This document shows, in pieces, positions 47,048 to 60,354 of a stretch of 64,000 nucleotides of DNA. Position 1 is the stretch's first letter. Each line of letters begins with the position of its first letter. Made by a program: the position numbers and the translations under genes. Where the stretch lies: assembly GCA_040954595.2 (NCBI GenBank), contig CM082597.2:6944001-7008000 (forward strand), written 5' to 3'. Under the pieces are notes generated by a model, which saw nothing but the letters and a program-made list of their open reading frames with translations, ran no database searches and had not been told where the DNA came from. The DNA is from Balanoglossus misakiensis (taxonomy: Eukaryota > Hemichordata).

Positions 47048-49406
47048 CGAGAACTGACTAGACTTTCAACACAAATATATGATACTTCCAGATTTCTGAG
47101 CGAGGCCTGTATAGTCTGTGAGTTTTCTTCAACAACCAATTATACAAGAATTGATAATGATTTCCCTCTAACAACACATATTTCTTCGTAATTTAGAATT
47201 TAGTACAAGGAAATAGAAATTCCATGAGTAACCTCAGATGACCTCTGCAATACCTCTGTGGTACTGTTTCACACAGGTGAACAATTACAAATAATCATAA
47301 TTTTGCAGTGATATTGATTCTATTTTCAGTTATATCACGTTCTCATGCACTTATTTACACTACCTATCCAAAATTATAGCGCTTAATTATGCAAAAAAAA
47401 CCTGCAAAAAATCTCACTTACTTTTTATAGTGGATGCCGACATGAAACTGCAGCACCACCACCCCAGTATAAAGAGTTAATCAATTATCATTAACATCAA
47501 TAGTTAAAGATTTCTGAGACGCCCTTTACAGTTGGCACTACGTGCTACTTGCTCACCAAAAACTTTGTCAGGAGAGCATTCAATTTAGTAAATAAGACAT
47601 AAAATCAGGTCCAATATAATTAAAACAGTACTGGGCATGAACTCAGGCCTAGCTCGCCTAGACAAAAGTTTGGGTGAAAACATGACTAAAAGTTGATGCT
47701 TTAAAACGCTGTTTAAAACTTGAAGGTACCTGAAGTCCCACATAAACAGCTTTTAGGTAGAGCAGCGAGCTGGGACAATCTGTTTAGGCTGGTCACAAAG
47801 TAATAAAGTCCTACGGGTTAATGTTTAACAGTCTACGGGTAATTGGTTGGCATGTACATGATAAAAAACTTTGGCTCAGCGACATTCTGCACAGAGGTGA
47901 CATACTGAACAGAGGCAACATTCTTCCTCGACTGGAAGCAAGTGTTTTCTTGATCTCCTGTAATTCTTGATAGGTATGAAAAATATATGCATGAGGAATC
48001 ATTTAAATTGACTTGTTGAACATTTGTGCTTCAAAATTATAATTTAAGTGGTAAATCTATTAATTCTGGCTGTTCAGTGGTCACTTTAGGTTGACATATT
48101 AATATAGCTATACTTCCTTGTATCAAATTAGGGATCAGGAAAACACACATTTTAATAGAAGGGAAATATTATTGTTCGTAGTACTTTGGGTTGTTCAGCT
48201 ACATTCTTAGACTAGGCTTGAATCATTACGAGTTCTGAAAGTAGTTTAAATTTGTGTTCAAACTTAACTCTCGCTCTCAGACCATTGCTTCAGTGACGCA
48301 GTACCAGTACTTAGCAAATTCACCCAACAATATAATGGTTGTATTCAGCCACTCCCTTGGTCCCTCCCTTGATCAGATCTATATGGACTTGTGGAAACTG
48401 AAACAATGGCAGTTCATTCGACTATTTAGTAAGAGACCAGTTGCTTCAGGTCAGTGGTTATGTATATAACTCCATATGGTTGTCTTTTTCTCAATAACCT
48501 ACAGCCAAGGGTGTCGTAGAGTTTTGATAAAATGTTTTGTCCAATGTCACATCATCAAATATGGGAGAACATTTTAATATCCCCAATGATGTACTTTGAT
48601 TAGGTACATGTATATAGTTGTGAATTTCTCAAAAATGGAACATTTACAATTTAAATGTTTAATTGATCCACAATCACACCACTCAAGTAATCACAAATTA
48701 ATAAGAGTTACCATGGTGGCAGGGGTAGTGTAAGTGTGTGCCTTTCTTAATATGGAAGAGAATCCACAGTACCGGTAGTTGATGTTTTAAAATTCAGACG
48801 ACAATCAATTAAATGATTTGTTTCCCTAGCCACAATAGCTGCCACGTTTAACATATGTTTAATCAGTAGAATTCTTCAGTCTTCTCCTTACCTTTAGTCA
48901 AGAAATGACACTATTTTGACTTTGTGGGGTTTTAAATACCCATGATAGTTTCGATCTCCTCTAATGGGCAATTGATACAAACATACAAACAAACAAATGT
49001 GATCATATTTGTAAACAAATTTTTCAAACATTTTTTTGTTTATTATATCAATCAATAACATCAAACAAACAAACAAACATACACAATACAAACAGAGAGC
49101 TCTCACAGCCCACAGTTCACTACAGGCTCCTCACTGATTCCCCCTCAACCGTTTAGCAAAGCCCCATATGAAGTTGTGTAGCGAACCTCTCGCCTGGTAC
49201 ACATGCAATCAGAGTATAAGCTTGCATGGACGAAGAGATGGGCTGTGTTATTGTAAGCCTAGCTGTCTTCAGTGGAAAGGTTTATGACACTGTAGACCAA
49301 TCACAGTCTGTCTACTTTACCAAACGATCGCGGACCAATCAAATGTTTTGTTTCCAGTACCTTTTAGGTGGAGTACAGCTCTATCTGCCCACACCAATAT
49401 GTTTCA
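47048..49406. repeat. Array unit 1 (long type, 2359 bp)
   Basis: Units are counted here from the word cgagaactg. The long type includes an extra segment of roughly 560 bp with a MITE of the 32646-32822 family (about 49105-49245, right end partly deleted in this unit). The minus strand holds the ATG/donor block at about 47420-47445 and the plus strand a 71-codon open frame at 48254-48469. Confidence 0.9.
47422..47450 (-). promoter_or_regulatory. Candidate 5' untranslated exon end / TATA-like block in array unit 1
   Basis: On the minus strand this reads tttcATGTCGGCATCCACTA and then TAAAAAGTAAGTGAG: an ATG, a TATAAAAAG string and a consensus splice donor. Splicing from 47422 to the NLR acceptor at 46608 would create a 12-codon upstream frame ending in TAA before the NLR ATG. 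The same block recurs near 49780, 51570, 53935, 57310, 60722 and 62530. Confidence 0.4.
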
Positions 49407-51200
49407 CGAGAACTGGCTAGACTTTCAACGCAAATATGTGATACTTCCAGATTTCTGAGCGAGGCCTGTATAGTCTGTGAATTTTCTTCAACAACCATTA
49501 ATACAAGATTTGATAATGATTTCCCTCTAACAACACACATTTCTTCGTAATTTAGAATTTAGTACAAGGAAATAGAAATTCCATTCGTAACCTCAGATGA
49601 CCTCTGCAATACATTTGTGGTACTGTTTCACACAGGTGAACAATTAAAAATAATCATAATTTTGCAGTGATTTTGGTTCTCTTTTCAATTTTATCACGTT
49701 TTCATGCACTTATTTACATTACCTATCCAAAATTATAGCGCTTAATTATGCAAAAAAACCTGCAAAAACTCACTTACTTTTTATAGTGGATGACGACATG
49801 AAACTGCAGCACCACCACCCCAGTATAAAGAGTTAATCAATTATTATTAACATCAATAGTTAAAGATTTCTTAGACGCCCTTTACACTTGGCACTGCGTG
49901 CTACTTGCTCACCAAAAACTTTGTCAGGAGAGCATTCAATTTAGTAAATAAGACATAAAATCAGGTCAAATATAATTAAAACAGTAATGGGCATGAACTC
50001 AGGCCTAGCTCGCCTAGACAACAGTTTGGGTGAAAACATGACTAAGAGTTGATGCTTTAAAACGCTGTTTAAAACTTGAAGGTACCTGAAGTCCCACATA
50101 AACAGCTGTCTGGTAGAGCAGCGAGCTGGGACAATCTGTTTAGGCTGGTCACAAAGTAATAAAGTCCTACAGGTTAATGTTTAACAGTCTACTGGTATTT
50201 GGCATGTACATGATAAAAAACTTTGGCTCAGCGACATTCTGCACAGAGGTAACATTCTGAACAGAGGCAACATTCTTTCTCGACTGGAAGTAAGTGTTTT
50301 CTTGATCTCCTGTAATTCTTGATAGGTATGAAAAATATATGCATGAGGAATCATTTAAATTGACTTGTTGAACATTTGTGCTTCAAAATTATAATTTAAG
50401 TGGTAAATCTACTAATTCTGGCTGTTCAGTGGTCACTTTAGGTTGACATTTTAATATAGCTATACTTCCTTATAGCAAATTGGGGATCAGGAAAACGCAC
50501 ATTTTTAATAGAAGGGAAATATTATTGTTCGTAGTATTTTGGGTTGTTCAGCTAAATTCACAGACTAGGCTTGAATGATTATGAGTTCTGAAAGTAGTTT
50601 AAATTTGTGTTCAAACTTAACCCTCGCTCTCAGACCATTGCTTCAGTGACGCAGTACCAGTACTTAGCAAATTCACCCAACAATATAATAGTCGTATTCA
50701 GCCACTGCCTTGGTCCCTCCCTTGATCAGATCTATATGGACTTGTGGAAACTGAAACAATGGCAGTTCATTGGACTATTTAGTAAGAGACCAGTTGCTTC
50801 AGGTCAGTGCATGGTTATGTATATTACTCCATATGGTTGTATTTTTCTCAATAACCTACAGCCAAGGGTGTCGTAGAGTTTTGTCCAATATGTCACATCA
50901 TCAAATATGGGAGAAAATGTTAATATCCCCATCATGTTCTTTGATTAGGTACATGTATATAGTTGTGAATTATTCAAAAATGGAACATTTACAATTTAAA
51001 TGTTTAATTGATCCACAATCACACCACTCAAGTAATCACAAATTATAGTTACCATGGTGGCAGGGGTAGTGTAAGTGTGTGCCTTTCTTAATATGGAAGA
51101 GAATCCACAGTACCGGTAGTTGATGATGTTTTAAAATTGGTGACAATCAGGAGGAATGTATAAACATTGAAATGATATTTGCCCACACCAATATATTTGA
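49407..51200. repeat. Array unit 2 (short type, 1794 bp)
   Basis: It lacks the 560-bp MITE-bearing segment. The junction reads ggtgacaatcaggaggaatg followed by tataaacattgaaatgatat. Confidence 0.9.
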
Positions 51201-53567
51201 CGAGAACTGACTAGACTTTCAACGCAAATATATGATACTTCCAGATTTCTGAGCGAGGCATGTATAGTCTGTGAATTTTCTTCAACAACCATTAATACAA
51301 GATTTGATAATGATTTCTCTCTAACAACACATATTTCTTCGTAATTTAGAATTTAGTATAAGGAAATAGAAATTCCATAAGTAACCTCAGATGACCTCTG
51401 CAATACCTCTGTGGTACTGTTTCACACAGGTGAACAATTAAAAATCCATCAAAATTTTGCAGTCATCGATTCTGTTTTCAGTTATATCACGTTCTCATGC
51501 ACTTATTTACACTACCTATCCAAAATTATAGCGCTTAATTATGCAAAAAAACCTGCAAAAACTCACTTACTTTTTATAGTGGATGACGACATGAAACTGC
51601 AGCACCACCACCACCCAGTATAAAGAGTTAATCAATTATTATTAACATCAATAGTTAAACATTTCTGATACGCCCTTTACAGTTGGCACTACGTACGTGA
51701 TACTTGCTCACCAACAACTTTGTCAGGAGAGCATTCAATTTAGTAAATAAGACATAAAATCAGGTCCAATATAATTAAAACAGTACTGGGCATGAACTCA
51801 GGCCTAGCTCGCCTAGACAACAGTTTGGGTGAAAATATGACTAAAAGTTGATGCTTTAAAACGCTGTTTAAAACCTGAAGGTACCTGAAGTCCCACATAA
51901 ACAGCTTTTAGGTAGAGCAGCGAGCTGGGACAATCTGTTTAGGCTGGTCACAAAGTAATAAAGGCCTACGGGGTTAATGTTTAACAGTCTACTGGTATTT
52001 GGCATGTACATGATAAAAAACTTTGGCTCAGCGACATTCTGCACAGAGGTAACATACTGAACAGAGGCAACATTCTTCCTCGACTGGAAGTAAGTATTTT
52101 CTTGATCTCCTGTAATTCTTGATAGGTGTGGAAAATATATGCATGAGGAATAATTTAAATTGACTTGTTGAACATTTTGCTTCAAATTTATAATTTAAGT
52201 GGTAAATCTACTAATTCTGGCTGTTCAGTGGTCACTTTGGGTTGACATTTTAATATAGCTATACTTCCTTGTAGCAAATTAGAGATCAGGAAAACACACA
52301 TTTTAATAGAAGGAAAATATTATTGTTCGTAGTACTTTGGGTTGTTCAGCTAAATTCTTAGACTAGGCTTGAATCATTACGAGTTCTGAAAGTAGTTTAA
52401 ATTTGTGTTCAAACTTAACTCTCCCTCTCACACCATTTCTTCAGTGACACAGTACCAGTACTTAGCAAATTCACCCAACAATATAATAGTTGTATTCAGC
52501 CACTCCCTTGGTCTCTCCCTTGATCAGATCTATATGGACTTGTGGAAACTTAAACAATGGCAGTTCATTCGACTATTTAGTAAGAGACCAGTTGCTTCAG
52601 GTCAGTGGTTTTGTATATAACTCCATATGGTTGTCTTTTTCTCAATAACCTACAGCCAAGGGTGTCGTAGAGTTTTGATAAAATGTTTTGTCCAATGTCA
52701 CATCATCAAATATGGGAGAATATTTTAATATCCCCAATGATGTACTTTGATTAGGTACAAGTATATTGTTGTGAATTTCTCAAAAATGGAACATTTACAA
52801 TTTAAATGTTTAATTGATCCACAATCACACCACTCAAGTAATCTCAAATTAGAGTTACCATGGTGGCAGGGGTAGTGTATTAGTGTGTGCCTTTCTTAAT
52901 ATGGAAGAGAATCCACAGTACCGGTAGTTGATGTTTTAAAATTCAGGTGACAATCAATTAAATGATTTGTTTCCCTAGCCACAATAGCTGCCACGTTTAA
53001 CTTATGTTTAATCAGTAGAATTCTTCAGTCTTCTCCTTACCTTTAGTCAAGAAATGACACTATTTTGACTTTGTGGGGTTTTCAATACCCATGATAGTTT
53101 CGATCTCCTCTAATGGGCAATTGATACAAACATACAAACAAACAAATGTGATAATATTTGTAAACAGATTTTTCAAGCATTTTTTTTATTATATCAATCA
53201 ATAACATCAAACAAACAAACAAATAAACATACACACTACAAACAGAGAGCTCTCACAGCCGACAGTTCACTACAGGCTCCCAACTGATTCCCCCTCAACA
53301 GTTTAGCTCAGCCCTATATGAAGTTGTGTAGCGAACCTCTCGCCTGGTACACATGCAATCAGAGTATAAGCCTGCATGGACGAAGAGATGGGCTGTGAGA
53401 GAGTCTACGTTATTGTAAGCCTAGCTGTCTTCAGTGGAAAGGTTTATGACACTGTAGACCAATCACAGTCTGTCTACTTTACCAAACGATCGCGGACCAA
53501 TCAAATGTTTTGTTGCCAGTACCTTTAGGTGGAGTACAGCTCTATCTGCCCACACCAATATGTTTCA
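51201..53567. repeat. Array unit 3 (long type, 2367 bp)
   Basis: Same layout as unit 1, with the MITE at about 53246-53406 retaining its full right end (gggctgtgagagagtctac). It carries the plus-strand 71-codon open frame at 52405-52620. Confidence 0.9.
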
Positions 53568-56500
53568 CGAGAACTGACTAGACTTTCAACGCAAATATAT
53601 GAGACTTCCAGATTTCTGAGCGAGGCCTGTATAGTCTGTGAATTTTCTTCAACAACCAATTATACAAGAATTGATAATGATTTCCCTCTAACAACACATA
53701 TTTCTTCGTAATTTAGAATTTAGTACAAGGAAATAGAAATTCCATAAGTAACCTCAGATGACCTCTGCAATAACTCTGTGGTACTGTTTATCACAGGTGA
53801 ACAATTAAAAATCCATCAAAATTTTGCACTGATATTGATTCTATTTTCAGTTATATCACGTTCTCATGCACTTATTTACACTACCTATCCAAAATTATAG
53901 CACTTAATTATGCAAAAAAACCTGCAAAAACTCACTTACTTTTTATAGTGGATGACGACATGAAACTGCAGCACCACCACCCCAGTATAAAGAGTTAATC
54001 AATTATTATTAACATCAATAGTTAAACATTTCTGAGACGCCCTTTACAGTTGGCACTACGTGCTACTTGCTCACCAAAAACTTTGTCAGGAGAGCATTCA
54101 ATTTAGTAAATAAAACCTAAAATCAGGTCCAATATAATTAAAACAGTACTGGGCATGAACTCAGTCCTAGCTTGCCTAGACAACAATTTGTGTGAAAACA
54201 TGACTAAGAGTTGATGCTTTAAAACACTGTTTAAAACTTGAAGGTACCTGAAGTCCCACATAAACAGCTTTTAGGTAGAGCAGCGAGCTGGGACAATCTG
54301 TTTAGGCTGGTCACAAAGTAATAAAGTCCTACAGGTTAATGTTTAACAGTCTACTGGTAATTGGCATGTACATGATAAAAAACTTTCAATTGGCTTAGCG
54401 ACATTCTGAACAGAGGCAACATTCTTTCTCGACTGGAAGTAAGTGTTTTCTTGATCTCCTGTAATTCTTGATAGGGGACCGTTCAGTTTTTACGGCAGGG
54501 GGGGGGGGGGGGGGGGGCGGCAAGTTTGTGTCATCGGTTCTCAAAATCAGGCCGACCCCCCCTTCACCCAGGACCAAAAAATGATGACCCCCCCTTTGAC
54601 AGACCCAAAAATATGATGGACCCCCCCCCCATGCCCAAAACATTCGCCGTCCTGATCCTATGTACACTGTATGCAATAAAGGGAATGAGGCTCCTCACAC
54701 CTCAATTCTATATTTCTTAAAGTATTATTGAAGTATATAATAGTATATCGTTGCAATAAAGAAATCTATGAATAAATTAAAATGACAAGTCAATACAATA
54801 GTTGCTAGAATTGGTAAAACAAGAAAAGTGGCGGGGTGGGCGTGAAAGAAAATTTTGTAAAATACGGTGCTCAAAGTTGCAATTTAATGAACTCAAAAGC
54901 AGATTAATTCAATGTTAGGGAGGACAAATTTTAATTTTGCTACTCCACTCAAAGTAAGCATCGGGGTTGGGGTGGCAAGAAGTCTGCCCGGCCTGGTGCA
55001 CTAGATAAATGATATGTGGCGAAGAATGGAGGGGGTGTCCCCCTCCCACATTTTGTAAAATAAAGGGCGCGAAACTGCATTTTTATGAACTCAAAAGCAA
55101 ATTATCTCAATGTTTGGGAGGACCAATTTTACTTTTTGCCACTCCACTCAAAGTTAGAAGATTTGGCGTCATCTTGTCATGACATCATTTATAAAACTTC
55201 TAGTATATAGAAGATGCAGCGCTGGTACACTAGACAAACCAGCAAAAAATGCAATGTGGCGGAGAATGAAAGGGGTGTCCCCCTCCCACATTAGAAAATT
55301 TTGTAAAATAAAGGGTGCGAAACTGCAATTTTGTGGACTCAAAACCAAAAGTTGGGTGGCAAAAGTATGTGACCCCCCTAAACGTTTAAAAAAAAACAGA
55401 TGACCCCCCCCCCTTGTGGACTTCAAAATTCAAGTGACCCCCCCCCCCCTGGATTTTGCCGCCCCCCCCCCCCCCCCGGCCGTAAAAACTGAACGGTCCC
55501 TAGGTATGGAAAATATATGCATGAGGAATCATTTAAATTGACTTGTTGAACATTTTGCTTCAAATTTATAATTTAAGTGGTAAATCTACTAATTCTGGCT
55601 GTTCAGTGGTCAGTTTGGGTTGACATTTTAATATAGCTATACTTCCTTGTAGCAAATTAGAGATCAGGAAAACACACATTTCAATAGAAGGAAAATATTA
55701 TTGTTCGTAGTACTTTGGGTTGTTCAGCTAAATTCTTAGACTAGGCTTGAATCATTACGAGTTCTGAAAGTAGTTTAAATTTGTGTTCAAACTTAACTCT
55801 CGCTCTCACACCATTTCTTCAGTGACACAGTAGCAGTACTTAGCAAATTCACCCAACAATATAATAGTTGTATTCAGCCACTCCCTTGGTCCCTCCCTTG
55901 ATCAGATCTATATGGACTTGTGGAAACTGAAACAATGGCAGTTCATTGGACTATTTAGTAAGAGACCAGTTGCTTCATGTCAGTGCATGGTTATGTATAT
56001 AACTCCATATGGTTGTCTTTTTCTCAATAACCTACAGCCAAGGGTGTCGTAGAGTTTTGATAAAATGTTTTGTCCAATGTCACATCATCAAATATGGGAG
56101 AACATTTTAATATCCCCAATGATGTACTTTGATTAGGTACAAGTATATAGTTGTGAATTTCTCAAAAATGGAACATTTACAATTTAAATGTTTAATTGAT
56201 CCACAATCACACCACTCAAGTAATCACAAATTAGAGTTACCATGGTGGCAGGGGTAGTGTATTAGTGTGTGCCTTTCTTAATATGGAAGAGAATCCACAG
56301 TACCGGTAGTTGATGTTTTAAAATTCAGACGACAATCAATTAAATGATTTGTTTCCCTAGCCACAATAGCTGCCACGTTTAACATATGTTTAATCAGTAG
56401 AATTCTTCAGTCTTCTCTTTACCTTTTGTGAAGAAATGACACTATTTTGACTTTGTGGGGTTTTCAATACCCATGATAGTTTTGATCTCCTCTAATGGTC

Positions 56501-56945
56501 AATTGATACAAACATACAAACAAACAAATGTGATAATATTTGTAAACAGATTTTTCAAGCATTTTTTTTATTATATCAATCAATAACATCAAACAAACAA
56601 ATAAACATACACACTACAAACAGAGAGCTCTCACAGCCCACGGTTCACTACAGGCTCCTCACTGATTCCCCCTCAACCGTTTAGCAAAGCCCCATATGAA
56701 GTTGTGTACCGAACCTCTCGCCTGGTACACATGCAATCAGAGTATAAGCCTGCATGGACGAAGAGATGGGCTGTGAGAGAGTCTACGTTATTGTAAGCCT
56801 AGCTGTCTTCAGTGGAAAGGTTTATGACACTGTAGACCAATCACAGTCTGTCTACTTTACCAAACGATCGCGGACCAATCAAATGTTTTGTTGCCAGTAC
56901 CTTTAGGTGGAGTACAGCTCTATCTGCCCACACCAATATGTTTCA
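53568..56945. repeat. Array unit 4 (long type with insertion, 3378 bp)
   Basis: A long-type unit carrying a 1026-bp Harbinger-like insertion at 54475-55500. The plus-strand frame open in other units has an in-frame stop here (cag tag cag near 55829). Confidence 0.9.
54475..55500. mobile_element. 1026-bp Harbinger-like element, TSD TAG (family H1)
   Basis: The termini GGGACCGTTCAGTTTTTACG and its complement are followed inward by long G/C runs. TAG flanks lie at 54472-54474 and 55501-55503. The uninterrupted site (ttgataggtatg) is present in other units. The interior has repeated words like gatgaccccccc and aaaattttgtaaaataaagg. No transposase was seen. Confidence 0.87.
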
Positions 56946-59900
56946 CGAGAACTGAGTAGACTTTCAACGCTAATATATGACACTTCCAGATTTCTGAGCG
57001 AGGCCTGTATAGTCTGTGAATTTTCTTCAACAACCAATTATACAAGAATTGATAATGATTTCCCTCTAACAACACATATTTCTTCGTAATTTAGAATTTA
57101 GTACAAGGAAATAGAAATTCCATGAGTAACCTCAGATGACCTCTGCAATAACTCTGTGGTACTGTTTCACACAGGTGAACAATTAAAAATCCATCAAAGT
57201 TTTGCAGTCATCGATTCTGTTATCAGTTATATCACGTCCTCATGCACTTATTTACACTACCTATCCAAAATTATAGCGCTTAATTGTGCAAAAAAACCTG
57301 CAAAAACTCACTTACTTTTTATAGTGGATGACGACATGAAACTGCAGAACCACCACCCCAGTATAAAGAGTTAATCAATTATTATTAACATCAATAGTTA
57401 AACATTTCTGAGACGCCCTTTACAGTTGGCACTACGTGCTACTTGCTCACCAAAAACTTTGTCAGGAAAGCATTCAATTTAGTAAATAAGACATAAAATC
57501 AGGTCCAATATAATTAAAACAGTACTGGGCATGAACTCAGGCCTAGCTCGCCTAGACAACAGTTTGGGTGAAAACATGACTAAAAGTTGATGCTTTAAAA
57601 CGCTGTTTAAAACTTGAAGGTACCTGAAGTCCCACATAAACAGCTGTTAGGTAGAGCAGCGAGCTGGGACAATCTGTTTAGGCTGGTCACAAAGTAATAA
57701 AGGCCTACAGGGTTAATGTTTAACAGTCTACTGGTAATTGGCATGTACATGATAAAAAACTTTGGCTCAGCGACATTCTGCACAGAGGTAACATTCTGAA
57801 CAGAGGCAACATTCTTTCTCGACTGGAAGTAAGTGTTTTCTTGATCTCCTGTAATTCTTGATAGGGGACCGTTCAGATTTTACGGCAGGGGGGGGGGGGC
57901 GGCAAGTTTGTGTCATCGGTTCTCAAAATCAGGCCGACCCCCCCCCCCTTCACCCAGGACCAAAAAATGATAACCCCCCCTTTGACAGACCCAAAAATAT
58001 GATGACCCCCCCCCCACGCCCAAAACATTCGCCGTCCTGATCCTATGTACACTGTATGCAATAAAGGGAATGAGGCTCCTCACACCTCAATTCTATATTT
58101 CTTAAAGTATTATTGAAGTATATAATAGTATATCGTTGCAATAAAGAAATCTATGAATAAATTAAAATGACAAGTCAATACAATAGTTGCTAGAATCGGT
58201 AAAACCAGAAAAGTGGTGGGGTGGGGGTGGGAGTGTCCCCCCCCCTCCCACATAAGAAAATTTTGTAAAATACGGTGCTCAAAGTTGCAATTTAATGAAC
58301 TCCAAAGCAAACTAATTCAATGTTAGGGAGGACAAATTTTAATTTTGCTACTCCACTCAAAGTAAGCATCGGGGTTGGGGTGGCAAGAAGTCTGCCCGGC
58401 CTGGTGCACTAGATAAATGATATGTGGCGAAGAATGGAGGGGGTGTCCCCCTCCCACATGAGAACATTTTGTAAAATAAAGGGCGCGAAACTGCATTTTT
58501 ATGAACTCAAAAGCAAATTATCTTAATGTTTGGGAGGACCAATTTTACTTTTTGCCACTCCACTCAAAGTTAGAAGATTTGGCGTCATCTTGTCATGACA
58601 TCATTTATAAAACTTCTAGTATATAGAAGATGCAGCGCTGGTACACTAGACAAACCAGCAAAAAATGCAATGTGGCGGAGAATGAAGGGGGTGTCCCCCT
58701 CCCACATTAGAAAATTTTGTAAAATAAAGGGTGCGAAACTGCAATTTTGTGGACTTAAAACCAAAAGTTGGGTGGCAAAAGTATGTGACCCCCCCTAAAC
58801 GTTTAAAAAAAAAACAGATGACCCCCCCCTTGTGGACTTCAAAATTCAAGTGACCCCCCCCCCTGGATTTTGCTGCCCCCCCCCCCCCCCCCCCGGCCGT
58901 AAAACTGAACGGTCCCTAGGTATGGAAAATATATGCATGAGGAATCATTTAAATTGACTTGTTGAACATTTTGCTTCAAATTTATAATTTAAGTGGTAAA
59001 TCTACTAATTCTGGCTGTTCAGTGGTCACTTCGGGTTGACATTTTAATATAGCTATACTTCCTTGTAGCAAATTAGAGATCAGGAAAACACACATTTTAA
59101 TAGAAGGAAAATATTATTGTTCGTAGTACTTTGGGTTGTTCAGCTAAATTCTTAGACTAGGCTTGAATCATTACGAGTTCTGAAAGTAGTTTAAATTTGT
59201 GTTCAAACTTAACTCTTGCTCTCACACCATTTCTTCAGTGACACAGTACCAGTACTTAGCAAATTCACCCAACAATATAATAGTTGTATTCAGCCACTCC
59301 CTTGGTCCCTCCCTTGATCAGATCTATATGGACTTGTGGAAACTTAAACAATGGCAGTTCATTCGACTATTTAGTAAGAGACCAGTTGCTTCAGGTCAGT
59401 GGTTTTGTATATAACTCCATATGGTTGTTTTTTTCTCAATAACCTACAGCCAAGGGTGTCGTAGAGTTTTGATAAAATTTTTTGTCCAATGTCACATCAT
59501 CAAATATGGGAGAACATTTTAATATCCCCAATGATGTACTTTGATTAGGTACAAGTATATAGTTGTGAATTTCTCAAAAATGGAACATTTACAATTTAAA
59601 TGTTTAATTGATCCACAATTACACCACTCAAGTAATCTCAAATTAGAGTAACCATGGTGGCAGGTGTAGTGTATTAGTGTGTGCCTTTCTTAATATGGAA
59701 GAGAATCCACAGTACCGGTAGTTGATGTTTTAAAATTCAGACGACAATCAATTAAATGATTTGTTTCCCTAGCCACAATAGCTGCCACGTTTAACATATG
59801 TTTAATCAGTAGAATTCTTCAGTCTTCTCTTTACCTTTTGTGAAGAAATGACACTATTTTGACTTTGTGGGGTTTTCAATACCCATGATAGTTTCGATCT

Positions 59901-60354
59901 CCTCTAATGGGCAATTGATACAAACATACAAACAAACAAATGTGATAATATTTGTAAACAGATTTTTCAAGCATTTTTTTTATTATATCAATCAATAACA
60001 TCAAACAAACAAACAAATAAACATACACACTACAAACAGAGAGCTCTCACAGCCCACGGTTCACTACAGGCTCCTCACTGATTCCCCCTCAACCGTTTAG
60101 CAAAGCCCCATATGAAGTTGCGTAGCGAACCTCTCGCCTGGTACACATGCAATCAGAGTATAAGCCTGCATGGATGAAGAGATGGGCTGTGAGAGAGTCT
60201 ACGTTATTGTAAGCCTAGCTGTCTTCAGTGAAAAGCTTTGTGACACTGTAGACAGTCTGTCTACTTTACCAAACGATCGCGGACCAATCAAATGTTTTGT
60301 TGCCAGTACCTTTAGGTGGAGTACAGCTCTATCTGCCCACACCAATATGTTCCA
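56946..60354. repeat. Array unit 5 (long type with insertion, 3409 bp)
   Basis: It has the same layout and the same insertion site as unit 4, so the two units derive from one inserted ancestor. The MITE is at about 60045-60204. It keeps the plus-strand 71-codon frame at 59199-59414. Confidence 0.9.
57865..58916. mobile_element. 1052-bp Harbinger-like element, TSD TAG (family H1)
   Basis: Near-identical to the element in unit 4 and at the identical position (TAG at 57862-57864 and 58917-58919). Differences are mainly in the lengths of G and C runs and one small indel. Confidence 0.87.

Noticed and set aside
54526-58040. Proline-rich frames in the Harbinger-like insertions
   Set aside because: They arise from C runs and change length with them between the two copies.
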